Shown here: one piece after another, positions 41,170-50,627 of the stretch
How the letters are laid out: every line of letters starts with the position of its first letter
Position numbering within the stretch: the stretch's first letter is position 1
DNA from: Ditibartonella apihabitans
Lineage (GTDB): Bacteria; Pseudomonadota; Alphaproteobacteria; Rhizobiales; Rhizobiaceae
NCBI RefSeq assembly: GCF_002007485.1
Contig: NZ_CP015820.1
Location: 2,441,501 to 2,505,500 of the forward strand
Direction of reading: 5' to 3'
DNA length: 64,000 nucleotides
Translations under genes and position numbers: made by a program
Notes under the pieces: model-generated
Told to the model about the DNA's origin: nothing
Database searches by the model: none
The model's input: the letters and a program-made list of their open reading frames with translations, nothing else

Positions 41170-41571
41170 TTAACGAACGCAATAACCGACGATCCAGATA
41201 AGAAGCGTCACGATAATGGAAATAAAGACTGTTGCCCAAGCCGTTTTGGTCGCGCAATGTTTTTCAAGGAGATACGTTCTTGTATCCCAGAAAAAATGCC
41301 GCACACCGCCAACAAGGTGATGGACAAGAGCCAATGTATATAGAAACAGAATGCAGCGCCCGATAAATGAATTGAACAAACCGTTCACTGCTTCAAATGC
41401 CCCACCACCGGAAGCTACTGCCATCAACCATGCTGCAAGGAACAAGGTCCCGACATAGAGAGCACCTCCCGTAATACGGTGGGCGATAGACATCGCCATC
41501 GTAATCGGCCAGCGATAAATGCTGACATGCGGTGAAATAGGACGCGGTTTTGTTGTTGTCGTATCTGTCAT
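41170..41571 (-). CDS. sdhC: succinate dehydrogenase cytochrome b556 subunit
   Basis: 133-residue anchor subunit. PISPHVSIYRWPITMAMSIAHRITG is the SdhC signature and the haem-ligand region is LALVHHLVGGVRHFFWD. Three membrane helices. The start MTDTTTTKPRP at 41571 has AGGAAAG upstream. The longer frame to 41649 adds an unrelated basic, glycine-rich leader and is not used. First gene of sdhCDAB. Confidence 0.95.
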   Translation of the reverse strand: MTDTTTTKPRPISPHVSIYRWPITMAMSIAHRITGGALYVGTLFLAAWLMAVASGGGAFEAVNGLFNSFIGRCILFLYTLALVHHLVGGVRHFFWDTRTYLLEKHCATKTAWATVFISIIVTLLIWIVGYCVR

Positions 41572-42098
41572 AGGCTTTCCTGACCTGGTTTTGACTGCGG
41601 TTATGGAATAACCACCCCCGCCATTCCTCCCGTCTGTTTTGCTTTGCAAACAGGTTGGAAATAACTTTCAATGCACCGGAACAATATTTTTCATCCAATG
41701 CTACAGGCCGGCCATTTCAGTTGGCGGATTAAAGGTCACACCCAAAAACAACCGAATGCTCCATAGTCAAAACTAAAGAACATTATTCTTCTAATGCGGA
41801 TTTTGCTCCACGTCAAAGCAGTAAAGCATATTCTTGTCATCAAATCATTGGGATTGGGTAGAGTTTTTATTACAAATCGCGTTTTAATCGTTTAAAAACA
41901 TGATAAAATCAATCATATTTTTCCTTTTGTGAGGCCTTAGAAGCGACGGTAGGCACATAAACTGATTCTCGGTTACCGCCCATATTTACTCAAATATTGC
42001 TCGAATAGCAGAAAACCGTTTTGCATTTTCAGACAAAACGGTTTTCCTGGTTTTATTTTGAATAATTAAGCTATAGGAGCAAACGAGCTTCAGCCATT
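41572..42098. promoter_or_regulatory. region upstream of sdhCDAB
   Basis: 527 bases without a gene between sdhC and the GNAT gene on the same strand. It contains the terminator hairpin of the GNAT gene (42012-42045) and must carry the sdh promoter, probably in the AT-rich part around 41770-41900. No clear -35/-10 pair or known operator was recognised. Confidence 0.5.
42012..42045 (-). terminator. hairpin terminator downstream of the GNAT gene
   Basis: Twelve-base perfect stem AAAACCGTTTTG / CAAAACGGTTTT with a 10-base loop, about 55 bases past the GNAT stop. The T tract on the minus strand is only the TTTT at the base of the stem. Confidence 0.7.
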
Positions 42099-42569
42099 TC
42101 AGTCGAACCGTATAATATAGCCGGTCCAGTCCCCTTTAACGGCAATTTGCTCATAAAGTTTGCGCCCGTCCTCGGGAATACGGGGAGCATTCAAAATCAA
42201 CTTTGTCCAGCCACGCTCCTCGGCTTTATCACAAAGAAGATCGATCATAGCTTTGGCGATGCCCTTACCCTGATACTCATGATGCACATGAATATGATCT
42301 ACCTGCCCTGCACGCAATCCGGAAACCGGTTCGGGATGATCATAAAAAATGACAAATCCGACGAGTTCACCGTTGACGTGAGCGCCAAGTACTTCGGCCG
42401 TACGGTCCTGTAGCAGTTGCTCGGCGTAATACTCGTCGGGCCGACGCGGTGCACCCCGTTTCAACGCCTGGGTATAACTTGCAAGAAGAGGAGCAAGTAA
42501 ACGTGCATCCTTCAAATGTAAAAGGCTGATTGCCACATCATGCCGGTCTTCTTTATTAGTCGTCATCAT
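42099..42569 (-). CDS. GNAT-family N-acetyltransferase
   Basis: 156-residue acetyltransferase. Motif A, the acetyl-CoA pyrophosphate-binding loop, is HHEYQGKGIAKAMIDLL (about residues 95-111), preceded by the beta strand VDHIHVH. The C-terminal TGYIIRFD closes the fold. The substrate is unknown. Two adjacent ATGs (42569, 42566) follow a GGGAG site. Lies between leuC and sdhC on the same strand with its own terminator. Confidence 0.9.
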   Translation of the reverse strand: MMTTNKEDRHDVAISLLHLKDARLLAPLLASYTQALKRGAPRRPDEYYAEQLLQDRTAEVLGAHVNGELVGFVIFYDHPEPVSGLRAGQVDHIHVHHEYQGKGIAKAMIDLLCDKAEERGWTKLILNAPRIPEDGRKLYEQIAVKGDWTGYIIRFD

Positions 42570-42672
42570 ACCCGAACTCCCTTTGGTGGGTTTTTCACTT
42601 GATCTATGTTTAAAGTGACCGGATCAAAACGTAAAGAGTTCTTGCTTCAGGAAATACAATTTGCCGCAGTTC

Positions 42673-44082
42673 CTATTTCCAATCTCTGACATCGACAAAA
42701 TGACCGGCAATTGCAGCCGCCGCAGCCATAGCAGGTGACACCAGATGCGTGCGCCCTTTATAGCCCTGCCTGCTCTCGAAATTACGATTGGACGTTGAAG
42801 CACAGCGTTCTCCCGGCTCCAGCCTGTCATCATTCATCGCAAGACACATGGAGCATCCGGGCTCCCGCCAATCAAAACCGGCTTCCTTGAAGATTTTATC
42901 AAGCCCTTCTTTTTCTGCCTGCTCTTTAACGAGACCCGAGCCTGGTACGACCATTGCCGAAACGGTGGGTGCAACCTTTTTGCCTTTAACCATTGCAGCC
43001 GCGGCTCTCATGTCTTCAATACGTCCATTGGTGCAAGAACCGATGAAGACCCGATCAATCTTGATATCCGTCATTTTGGTTCCGGCCTTCAGCCCCATAT
43101 ATTCGAGCGCCCGCATTTTGGATGCGCGTTTGGTTTCATCGTCAATGTCTTCCGGATCGGGCACAACGCCGGTAACCGGCACGACATCTTCCGGCGATGA
43201 TCCCCACGTAACCGATGGCACAAGCTCGCTCGCATCAAGTGTGACGACAGTATCGTAATGTGCCCCTTCATCCGATTTCAGTGTTTTCCAATAGGCAATT
43301 GCTTTTTCCAGCATTTCACCTTTCGGCGCGCGCGGACGACTTCTGATATAGTCAAAAGTGGTTTCATCCGGTGCAATCATTCCGGCTCGTGCACCTGCTT
43401 CAATCGACATATTGCAGACAGTCATGCGACCTTCCATAGAAAGGCCACGAATTGCTTCACCGGCAAATTCAATCACATGGCCGGTTCCGCCGGCTGTGCC
43501 GATTTTTCCGATAATGGCCAGCACAAGATCTTTTGCCGTCACGCCTTTTGGCAGACTACCATTGACCTGAACCAGCATATTTTTCGATTTTTTCTGGATC
43601 AGTGTCTGGGTCGCCAGAACATGTTCGACCTCGGACGTTCCGATACCATGGGCAAGAGCACCGAAAGCGCCATGTGTCGAGGTATGGCTATCGCCACACA
43701 CAATGGTCATGCCGGGCAGAGTAAAGCCTTGCTCGGGTCCTATAATATGGACAATACCCTGACGTTTATCGTTCTGGTTAAAATATTCGATTCCGAATTC
43801 GGAGGTATTTTTTGCCAAAGCCTCGACCTGTGTCCGGCTTTGCTCGTTCTTGATACCTTTTGCACGATCGGGAGATGTCGGAATATTATGATCGACAACT
43901 GCCAATGTTTTTTCCGGATGGCGCACAGGACGATGAGCGATACGCAAACCTTCAAAAGCTTGAGGGCTGGTCACTTCATGAACAAGATGACGATCAATAT
44001 AGAGTAGGCAAGTACCGTCTTCCTGACGGTCTACAATATGATCTTCAAAAATCTTGTCATAAAGTGTACGCGGGGCACTCAT
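42673..44082 (-). CDS. leuC: 3-isopropylmalate dehydratase large subunit
   Basis: 469-residue aconitase-superfamily subunit that with LeuD isomerises 2- to 3-isopropylmalate in leucine synthesis. The [4Fe-4S] ligands are in GSCTNGR and [34 protein letters not shown] and [10 protein letters not shown] are conserved. Full length. leuD is not in the window. The position beside rplS-trmD-rimM is conserved in Rhizobiales. Confidence 0.98.
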   Translation of the reverse strand: MSAPRTLYDKIFEDHIVDRQEDGTCLLYIDRHLVHEVTSPQAFEGLRIAHRPVRHPEKTLAVVDHNIPTSPDRAKGIKNEQSRTQVEALAKNTSEFGIEYFNQNDKRQGIVHIIGPEQGFTLPGMTIVCGDSHTSTHGAFGALAHGIGTSEVEHVLATQTLIQKKSKNMLVQVNGSLPKGVTAKDLVLAIIGKIGTAGGTGHVIEFAGEAIRGLSMEGRMTVCNMSIEAGARAGMIAPDETTFDYIRSRPRAPKGEMLEKAIAYWKTLKSDEGAHYDTVVTLDASELVPSVTWGSSPEDVVPVTGVVPDPEDIDDETKRASKMRALEYMGLKAGTKMTDIKIDRVFIGSCTNGRIEDMRAAAAMVKGKKVAPTVSAMVVPGSGLVKEQAEKEGLDKIFKEAGFDWREPGCSMCLAMNDDRLEPGERCASTSNRNFESRQGYKGRTHLVSPAMAAAAAIAGHFVDVRDWK

Positions 44083-44241
44083 TTTTTTGTCCTTGAATAT
44101 TAAAAATTAAGCGTTTTCAACTTTCAAATCGGCCATTATTCGGCGATTGTTCCAAAAGTCAATCAACATGACATGAGATAAGAACGATCGGACGATTTTG
44201 CAAAGCCCGCATCAAATTCCATAAAGAAACCGATGCAATAA

Positions 44242-44265
44242 AAAAGCGGCTTAAAAGCCGCTTTT
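44242..44265 (-). terminator. Rho-independent terminator of the rimM-trmD-rplS operon
   Basis: Eleven-base stem AAAAGCGGCTT / AAGCCGCTTTT with a 2-base loop, 25 bases past rplS. On the minus strand it is followed by TTATTG after the T-rich arm (six consecutive Ts counted from the stem). Confidence 0.9.
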
Positions 44266-44289
44266 ATCTCAAATAAAACCAATCGGCTT

Positions 44290-44751
44290 TTATTCTGATT
44301 TCTGTTCAGCTTCCGGTAGCGGTGCAGCCACTGTTTCAACAGTGACAGTTTCAGCCACACCGGTGCTTGGAACATCAACAGCCTTCTTGCGGTAGTCTCT
44401 TTTCTCGGAAATGCGGGCAGCTTTACCGGTAAGGCCACGCAAATAATAGAGTTTGGCACGACGCACATTACCACGACGAACGACTTCAACGCCCTCGACA
44501 AGTGGTGAATAAACCGGAAATACGCGTTCTACACCCTCGCCATAGGAAATTTTACGAACGGTGAATGTCTCGTTAAGGCCACCGCCCGAACGGGCAATGC
44601 AAACACCTTCATAAGCTTGAACACGGGTACGTGTACCTTCAGTCACACGAACCGAAACGCGAAGTGTATCACCGGCCTGAAAGGCAGGGAGTTTGCGCTT
44701 TTCTTCAATTTTTGCGCGCTGCTCGGCGTCGAGCTGTTGTATAATATTCAT
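44290..44751 (-). CDS. rplS: 50S ribosomal protein L19
   Basis: 153 residues. The core covers about residues 1-115, including [35 protein letters not shown] (a continuous conserved stretch) and [43 protein letters not shown]-terminal extension of about 30 Ala/Val/Glu-rich residues is typical of Rhizobiales L19. Preceded by trmD with a spacer of about 180 bases. Confidence 0.97.
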   Translation of the reverse strand: MNIIQQLDAEQRAKIEEKRKLPAFQAGDTLRVSVRVTEGTRTRVQAYEGVCIARSGGGLNETFTVRKISYGEGVERVFPVYSPLVEGVEVVRRGNVRRAKLYYLRGLTGKAARISEKRDYRKKAVDVPSTGVAETVTVETVAAPLPEAEQKSE

Positions 44752-44929
44752 CTCATCAATCCTTCATGTTCTTCTCGAACAGTCAGAGCGCTCGACTCTT
44801 GCCCTCGAAACCTTGTTCCTTCGGCTATGCCTTGCGGCAGGAGCGGGTTCACCATCCATTAATTTCCGGATGCAGATGACGTACCATCTGAAAACGTGGT
44901 TTGCCCATTACACTATCGCGCAAACTGAA

Positions 44930-45628
44930 TCAAGCTTTCCTGTTATTTTTCTCGTAAATCGAATAAAGATCCGGCCGTCTTGCTCTGGTTATTTCTTCCG
45001 ACCGGTGTTTGCGCCATTTTTCAATTTCCTGATGGTTTCCCGAGGTCAAAACTTCGGGAATTGATCTGCCTTCAAATATTTGTGGCCTTGTATATTGCGG
45101 ATATTCAAGAAGTCCTGCTTCGAAACTTTCCTGTTCGCCCGATTGATTGTTCCCCATCACACCGGGCAAAAGCCGCACAATCGAATCAAGTATAATGAGT
45201 GCCGCCCCCTCGCCACCGGAAAGAACGTAATCACCGATCGAAACCTCGATAAGATTTCTGGCTTCGATCACCCTCTCGTCCACACCTTCAAAACGGCCGC
45301 AGACGAGCGTTACGCCCCCGCCATCTTTCAATTCATGAGCCATTTTCTGGTTGAAACTGCGCCCGCGCGGACTCATCAACAAACGGGGATAATGATTGTC
45401 AACACTGTCAATGGCTTTTGCGAGCACATCGGGCTTCATGACCATTCCGGCACCACCGCCGGAGGGTGTGTCATCCACACTATGATGACGGTCAGACGCG
45501 AAATCTCTTATCTGGACTTTATCAAGCGACCAGATGCCGTTTTCCAATGCACGCCCCGCCATTGAGTGGCCGAGGAACCCCGGAAACATTTCCGGATAAA
45601 GAGTAAGTACTTGAGCCTTGAAACTCAT
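44930..45628 (-). CDS. trmD: tRNA (guanine37-N1)-methyltransferase
   Basis: 232-residue SPOUT methyltransferase that makes m1G37 in tRNAs. The trefoil-knot SAM site shows [33 protein letters not shown] and [17 protein letters not shown]. The C-terminal [13 protein letters not shown] is characteristic. The catalytic-region [17 protein letters not shown] is intact. Overlaps rimM by 4 bases (ATGA), so the two are coupled. Confidence 0.98.
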   Translation of the reverse strand: MSFKAQVLTLYPEMFPGFLGHSMAGRALENGIWSLDKVQIRDFASDRHHSVDDTPSGGGAGMVMKPDVLAKAIDSVDNHYPRLLMSPRGRSFNQKMAHELKDGGGVTLVCGRFEGVDERVIEARNLIEVSIGDYVLSGGEGAALIILDSIVRLLPGVMGNNQSGEQESFEAGLLEYPQYTRPQIFEGRSIPEVLTSGNHQEIEKWRKHRSEEITRARRPDLYSIYEKNNRKA

Positions 45629-46179
45629 TGTTCCTCCTCGTGACCCGAATCCAGATCATCGTCAACAAGACCTGCTGCAACCCGATCAATGGAGATAAAT
45701 CCCTCACCGATATCAATTTCAGGGACGGCAGCTTTTGAAAAGGGAATGAGCTTGAGCCCCTCGCCTTCAATCTTCAATTCAAGAATATCACCACCACCGA
45801 AATCAAAGACGGCGTTGACCTTGCCGATCACGTGACCATTATTTTCGTCTCTGACACGCAAACCGATAAGATCGGTCTGATAAAACTCGTCTTCTTCTAG
45901 ATCATCCGGCAATTGTTGGCGATCGACATAAAGCGCTATTCCATTGAGTGCCTCGGCGTGACTGCGATCATCAATACCTGAAAAATGCGCAATGACAGCG
46001 TTGCCCGTTTTTCTGATATGGTCAATCTTGAAAGATCGGCCATTTTCGTCGAATAGCTTACCATAAGACGAAAGTCCGAGAGGATCGGCGGTAAATACTA
46101 CAAGTTTTACATCGCCTTTAATACCGTGGGCTGCCGCGATGGTTGCAAGGCGCACAAAATTATCTTTGCTTTTTCCCAT
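45625..46179 (-). CDS. rimM: ribosome maturation factor RimM
   Basis: 184-residue 30S assembly factor. The N-terminal RimM domain has [21 protein letters not shown] and the C-terminal PRC-barrel has [16 protein letters not shown] and [14 protein letters not shown]. Followed by an acidic tail. First gene of rimM-trmD-rplS, divergent from the SapC-family gene across about 257 bases. Confidence 0.95.
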   Translation of the reverse strand: MGKSKDNFVRLATIAAAHGIKGDVKLVVFTADPLGLSSYGKLFDENGRSFKIDHIRKTGNAVIAHFSGIDDRSHAEALNGIALYVDRQQLPDDLEEDEFYQTDLIGLRVRDENNGHVIGKVNAVFDFGGGDILELKIEGEGLKLIPFSKAAVPEIDIGEGFISIDRVAAGLVDDDLDSGHEEEQ

Positions 46180-46436
46180 ATGGTTCTACTTTTGCTCCAA
46201 TTTGCGGCTTTCGGCTCTTAAAAATCGGCTTTTCTTAAAAATTTACTTCAAGCTTGAGACTTTTTTAATAATACCCGCTCAAAATTCAAGCTGTTCGCTT
46301 TAATATGGTTCATCTACTATATTCAATAGGGATCGAGAGAAAACCGTTCTATCCCGATTAAAAAGCAACAATGGCGGCTTTGGGGTCAAAACATTGCAAA
46401 ACGTAGCCATTTTAAAAACACTTCAGGAGAGTTTCT

Positions 46437-47267
46437 ATGCCAACAGTTATGCTTTTTTATAAAAACATCGTCCCCATTTCACGCGAAACACACAAAAAAC
46501 TGAAATTCAGTGCTCCGAAAAATCTCGACTTTGCAGCAAATACCCACTGGGTTCCATTGGCAGGTGAAGAATTCTATCAGGCCGCTTTGAACTACCCGAT
46601 TTTGTTTATGGGTGCCGAAGATAAAGAAGGTAAAATTACCTATACTGCCGTTGCCATGCTCGGTTTGGCAAATGATGAAAACGATTATCTTGACAAGGAT
46701 AAAAAGTGGCGCCCCGACACATATATTCCGGCGTTCGTCCGCCGTTATCCATTTGTGTTGGCAGGTGCACCTGACCAGAAAGAATTGACTGTCTGTTTCG
46801 ATTCCGAATCAGGCATGTTCAACGAAGTTGAAGGAATTGATCTCTTTAACAGCGATGGCAGTGTTTCACCTTTTATGGAAGATCGTATCAATTTCCTGAA
46901 CGCTTTCAAAAACAGCATGGAACAGACAAACAAATTTCTGGAAACGATTGCCAAAATGGGCCTGTTCAAAAAACAGTCGATCGACATACGCTCGCAAAGC
47001 GGACAGACGGCAAGGCTCGAAAATTTCTGGATTATCGACACCGAGAAATTCAACAAGCTTTCAGGCGACCAACTGGCAAAACTCCACAAACAAGGCTTTC
47101 TTGGCTGGATCTTTGCCCAATTAATGTCGATGAACAACTTGCCTGGCTTAATGAATCTCCACATTGCCCATATGAAAAATGCAATAGCTGCACCAAAGTC
47201 GGCCATATCCGATAAAACCGGCGAAGGCACTAAAAAAAATAAACCTGCCTCAACAAAAATCAATTAA
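46437..47267 (+). CDS. SapC-family protein
   Basis: 276 residues. The N-terminal two-thirds matches the SapC family in its pattern: YKNIVPISRETHKKLKF, a short spacer, then WVPLAGEEFYQAALNYPILFMG, TAVAMLGLAN, DTYIPAFVRRYPFVLAG and CFDSESGMFNE. The basic lysine-rich tail (TKKNKPASTKIN) is low complexity. No signal peptide is visible. The family was named from S-layer secretion loci, but its function in Rhizobiales is not established. AGGAGAG precedes the start. Upstream of xerC on the same strand. Confidence 0.85.
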   Translation: MPTVMLFYKNIVPISRETHKKLKFSAPKNLDFAANTHWVPLAGEEFYQAALNYPILFMGAEDKEGKITYTAVAMLGLANDENDYLDKDKKWRPDTYIPAFVRRYPFVLAGAPDQKELTVCFDSESGMFNEVEGIDLFNSDGSVSPFMEDRINFLNAFKNSMEQTNKFLETIAKMGLFKKQSIDIRSQSGQTARLENFWIIDTEKFNKLSGDQLAKLHKQGFLGWIFAQLMSMNNLPGLMNLHIAHMKNAIAAPKSAISDKTGEGTKKNKPASTKIN

Positions 47268-47297
47268 GGTCTCTCGAACAGAGAAACCCGATGTTAA

Positions 47298-47330
47298 ACT
47301 CTGTCATGGTAGATTGATGCCATGACAGAG
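47298..47330 (+). promoter_or_regulatory. inverted repeat burying the xerC start codon
   Basis: CTCTGTCATGG (47299-47309) is followed after 10 bases by its exact reverse complement CCATGACAGAG (47320-47330). The xerC ATG (47322-47324) lies within the right arm. A second ACAGAG copy at 47278-47283, just after the sapC stop, could pair with the left-arm CTCTGT instead and free the start. An RNA switch or a protein operator are both possible readings. Confidence 0.55.
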
Positions 47331-48275
47331 ATCTCTACCTCCGATCTTCCATTATTGGAAGCAACGCCAAAGCTTTTGTCTGCGCGCAAAGACTGGCTCG
47401 AGCAGCTTGAAAAAACGCGCCGTGTTGCTAAACTCACAGTTGAAGCTTATGAACGGGATAGTAGACAATTCCTAGGTTTTCTTTGTGAGCATCTCGGACA
47501 TCGTCCCGACATTTCCGATCTTTCCGAACTTCGCGTTGCCGATATAAGATCATTTCTTGCCTATCGGCGCAATGAAGGCGTTGGCTCGCGTTCACTCGGG
47601 CGCGGTCTTGCCGGTATACGCTCGTTTTTCAACTTTTTAACACGTGCCGGACTTGCCGATGTGCCGGCAGCGCGTGTTGTGCGCACACCGAAACAACCGA
47701 AATCTTTGCCAAAACCGCTCAATATCGCCGATGCATTGCATATTGTTGACAAGAAAACCCAGCTTGATGACGAACCTTGGGTTGCTTCCAGAAACGCTGC
47801 CATTCTCACTCTCTGTTATGGATGCGGCCTGAGAATATCGGAAGCTTTATCACTAACGCCTGCAGATTTTAGCGACAAAAATGCTACCAGCATTTATGTG
47901 ACCGGCAAGGGAGGGAAAACCCGTCTCGTTCCGGTTATTCCGGCTGTCCATGAGGCAATAGATGATTATCTTTCCTGTTGCCCATTCATTCTACCACCCG
48001 ATCAACCTTTATTCCGTGGTGTGCGTGGTGGAAAATTGCAAAGGGCAATTGTCGAACGCGCTGTTCAACAATTGCGCTCAAGCCTCGGCCTTCCCGATAG
48101 TGTTACACCGCATGCCCTCAGGCATTCTTTTGCAACACATTTATTGTCGCGCGGGGGAGATCTTCGCACCATTCAGGAATTGCTCGGTCACGCAAGTCTT
48201 TCGACCACACAAATCTACACCGGTGTCGATACCGACCGTCTCATGGAAGTTTATAAAAAAGCCCATCCACACTGA
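47322..48275 (+). CDS. xerC: tyrosine recombinase XerC
   Basis: 317-residue site-specific recombinase that with XerD resolves chromosome dimers at dif. The N-terminal core-binding domain (about 20-110) includes LTVEAYERDSRQFLGFL. The catalytic residues are all present: R in YGCGLRISEAL, K in TGKGGKTRLVP, H-x-x-R in TPHALRHSFATH, H in LLGHASLSTTQ and the nucleophile Y in IYTGVD. The ATG is the only reasonable start but has no good ribosome-binding site and lies in a hairpin stem. Confidence 0.95.
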   Translation: MTEISTSDLPLLEATPKLLSARKDWLEQLEKTRRVAKLTVEAYERDSRQFLGFLCEHLGHRPDISDLSELRVADIRSFLAYRRNEGVGSRSLGRGLAGIRSFFNFLTRAGLADVPAARVVRTPKQPKSLPKPLNIADALHIVDKKTQLDDEPWVASRNAAILTLCYGCGLRISEALSLTPADFSDKNATSIYVTGKGGKTRLVPVIPAVHEAIDDYLSCCPFILPPDQPLFRGVRGGKLQRAIVERAVQQLRSSLGLPDSVTPHALRHSFATHLLSRGGDLRTIQELLGHASLSTTQIYTGVDTDRLMEVYKKAHPH

Positions 48276-48414
48276 AGATTGCCATGGATTAAAATATGCC
48301 GGTCAATTGCTGATATACCCTTTTTAATGATAAAAAAACACGTGCTAAAAATTATTAAAAAGAAAACCCGACTTCAAAACGAATGTCGTGCTCCAAACCA
48401 TATTGGAGGATGTT

Positions 48415-49284
48415 ATGACCCAATCAAAAACAATCCGTCTTGTGATGCCGCAATGGCAAGGTGGAGATAATCCGCTCTATCACCTTGGTGCCGAATTATT
48501 GAATTATCTTGCTCCAAGCACAAAAACCCCTTCCTTTACCGTTCCTGTTACAAAACCGGGCATGCCGCTCAAAAATGAAAACGGCATTATGGGAAGAAAA
48601 GAAGTCGTTAACCAGCTTGAAAGTGCTTATAGCATTATCAACAGGGAAAAACCCGACAAAATCGTTATGTTCGGTGGTGACTGTCTGGTCGATCTGGCAC
48701 CATTCTCATATCTGAGTAGCGTCTATGGTCAATCGTTCGGCATATTGTGGATTGATGCCCATCCGGACGTTATGACACCGAAACAATTTGCTCATTCCCA
48801 CGCCCACGTTCTGGGGGCACTTATGGGCAATGGCGATCCCGACCTTATTAAAGATGTCAAAACACCGGTACCGGCAAGAAAGGTCATGATTGCAGGTATC
48901 CACGATCCGACAGACTATGAAAAAAAGTTCCTGACAGATCATGATATTGCTATGATTTCACCGGAACAATTGAAAATGTCCGACCAACCGGTCTTACAAT
49001 GGATAAAAAATCAAAATATCAAATATCTTGCTATCCACATTGACCTTGATGTCCTCGATTTTCATCTCTTTCATGCGTTATTGATGGCGGAACCGGGAGT
49101 AAGTGCCGATAAATATGCCGGCATTGCCGAAGGTCGTCTGACAATGGATAATGTTGTAAAGCTGGTCAAAGATGTCAATGAAATCACCACTATTGTTGGC
49201 GTCGGAATTGCCGAACATCTCCCGTGGGATGCACTCAATCTCAAAAACATGCTTGCCGAATTACCGTTGATAAACGGTCATTGA
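48415..49284 (+). CDS. arginase-family (ureohydrolase) protein
   Basis: 289-residue binuclear manganese hydrolase of the arginase/agmatinase/formimidoylglutamase superfamily. Metal ligands are in FGGDCLVDL (Asp replacing the more usual His of GGDH), WIDAHPDV and HIDLDVLDF. The GGAGG site directly upstream decides the start at 48415 rather than 48388. The GGDC variant and low similarity to classical arginase leave the substrate open. Stands alone downstream of xerC. Confidence 0.88.
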   Translation: MTQSKTIRLVMPQWQGGDNPLYHLGAELLNYLAPSTKTPSFTVPVTKPGMPLKNENGIMGRKEVVNQLESAYSIINREKPDKIVMFGGDCLVDLAPFSYLSSVYGQSFGILWIDAHPDVMTPKQFAHSHAHVLGALMGNGDPDLIKDVKTPVPARKVMIAGIHDPTDYEKKFLTDHDIAMISPEQLKMSDQPVLQWIKNQNIKYLAIHIDLDVLDFHLFHALLMAEPGVSADKYAGIAEGRLTMDNVVKLVKDVNEITTIVGVGIAEHLPWDALNLKNMLAELPLINGH

Positions 49285-49398
49285 CTTTACCATTTAAAAT
49301 TGTGGAATATTTGAAATCCGGAATTTTGTTCGACAATCAGTCTGAAGCACAAGATTGATCCGGTATGATTTAAAAGGCTTTATTGTTTTGTAAAATGA

Positions 49399-49422
49399 AA
49401 CCGGATGATCTTACATCCGGTT
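49399..49422 (-). terminator. hairpin terminator of bolA
   Basis: Nine-base stem AACCGGATG / CATCCGGTT with a 6-base loop, overlapping the bolA stop codon by two bases. On the minus strand it is followed by TCATTTTAC. It may also serve the convergent arginase-family gene. Confidence 0.7.
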
Positions 49423-49702
49423 ACTCGGCCTTGGCTTCAATCGCCAAAGCATGGATACCGCTTTCAAGTTCATGCTTGAGAACATGATTGATTGCACGAT
49501 GGATATCCACCCGTTTCATACCTTTAAAAGCCTTTGCAGTAATTTTGACCCGAAAATGCGTTTCGCCTTTACCATCGAAGCTACGGCCATCATCGTGTTG
49601 GTGACCGGCGTGAAGATGACTTTCATCAATAATTTCAATAACAGATGGAGAAAAGGCAGCTTGAAGCTTTTTCTTGATAGTTTCTGCAACTGTGCTGGAC
49701 AT
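49421..49702 (-). CDS. bolA: BolA-family protein
   Basis: 93-residue BolA fold (about residues 5-90), with IIDESHLHAGH providing the invariant histidines used in Fe-S cluster sharing with monothiol glutaredoxins, FRVKITAKAFKGMKRVDIHRAINHVL, and ESGIHALAIEAKAE at the end. Divergent from the J-domain gene. bolA beside this gene and cobST is a conserved rhizobial arrangement. Confidence 0.95.
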   Translation of the reverse strand: MSSTVAETIKKKLQAAFSPSVIEIIDESHLHAGHQHDDGRSFDGKGETHFRVKITAKAFKGMKRVDIHRAINHVLKHELESGIHALAIEAKAE

Positions 49703-49842
49703 TTTCTTCTTTTAACCCCATATGTGAGCGGTAAGTTTCACCCGATTCTTGATATTCAGGAAATCGGCAACTCACATGTGGGAACAAAAATCCCGAAAGT
49801 CAATTCTTGCCAAACATGTATATTGTGTTTTAAGTCGGAAAC

Positions 49843-50460
49843 ATGACGACCACATCGAAATTATTTGACTCAATCCGCATCAGTTCCAACAGAAAAAAGA
49901 AGGTGGAACCTCAGGTTCCCCAATGTCAGTGGGAAGGATGCACAAAACCCGGCACTCATCGGGCTCCAGCAGGGCGCGATCATGAGGGAGAATATCTTCA
50001 TTTCTGCCTCGAACATGTGCGCGAATATAACAAGAATTTCAATTATTTCACCGGTTTGAAAGATGAAGAAATCGCGAAATTCCAGAAAGATGCACTGACC
50101 GGCCATCGCCCGACCTGGAAATCGGGTGTCAATGCCGCTGCTGCCAAGCCTGCAGCCGATTTTTCGAGAATCCGTTCCGGTTCAGCCGCTTATCAGAACC
50201 GGGTAAACGATCCGCTTCATATGTTCAATCAACAAAGCCGGGCAACCAACGCACCACGAAAATTGAAAACACTGGAAGCGCGGGCTTTCATGACATTGGG
50301 CCTTGACGCCAATGCAACCAGCCGTGACATAAAGGCGAAATACAAGGCTCTGGTAAAACTTCATCACCCTGATGCAAATGGGGGTGACCGGTCTTCCGAA
50401 GATCGCTTGCGCGAAGTATTACAGGCATATAACCTGCTGAAAAATGCCGGCTTTTGCTAA
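49843..50460 (+). CDS. J-domain (DnaJ-like) protein
   Basis: 205 residues. The N-terminal part holds a possible metal-binding cluster (CQWEGCTKPGTHRAP, then HFCLEH), a central low-complexity linker, and a C-terminal J domain (about 140-205). The J domain has the DnaK-stimulating HPD at residues 175-177 in LVKLHHPDANGGDRSSEDRL. This architecture, with a C-terminal J domain, is the rhizobial type found between bolA and cobS. Probable DnaK co-chaperone with unknown client. Confidence 0.92.
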   Translation: MTTTSKLFDSIRISSNRKKKVEPQVPQCQWEGCTKPGTHRAPAGRDHEGEYLHFCLEHVREYNKNFNYFTGLKDEEIAKFQKDALTGHRPTWKSGVNAAAAKPAADFSRIRSGSAAYQNRVNDPLHMFNQQSRATNAPRKLKTLEARAFMTLGLDANATSRDIKAKYKALVKLHHPDANGGDRSSEDRLREVLQAYNLLKNAGFC

Positions 50461-50627
50461 CGTCAAATTGAAGACCAAAAGACAATTCTTTTCAATGGAA
50501 CATTGAAATTCTTGTCTGACTGTCTGATAACAGATCGAGAGCTTGTAGCTCTTCAACTTAAAACACATTATAGCTATAAGGTGTGTTCATATTTAATTCG
50601 GACAGCGGTTTTATCCCGTATGGAGGC

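Noticed and set aside
43258..44007. 249-codon plus-strand frame opposite leuC
   Set aside because: Cys/His-rich translation looks superficially like a zinc protein but is the antisense of leuC.
44083..44289. A leader peptide or riboswitch upstream of leuC
   Set aside because: leuC is transcribed on the minus strand and the spacer holds only the rplS terminator and about 80 further bases. No leucine-rich leader or attenuator pair was visible.
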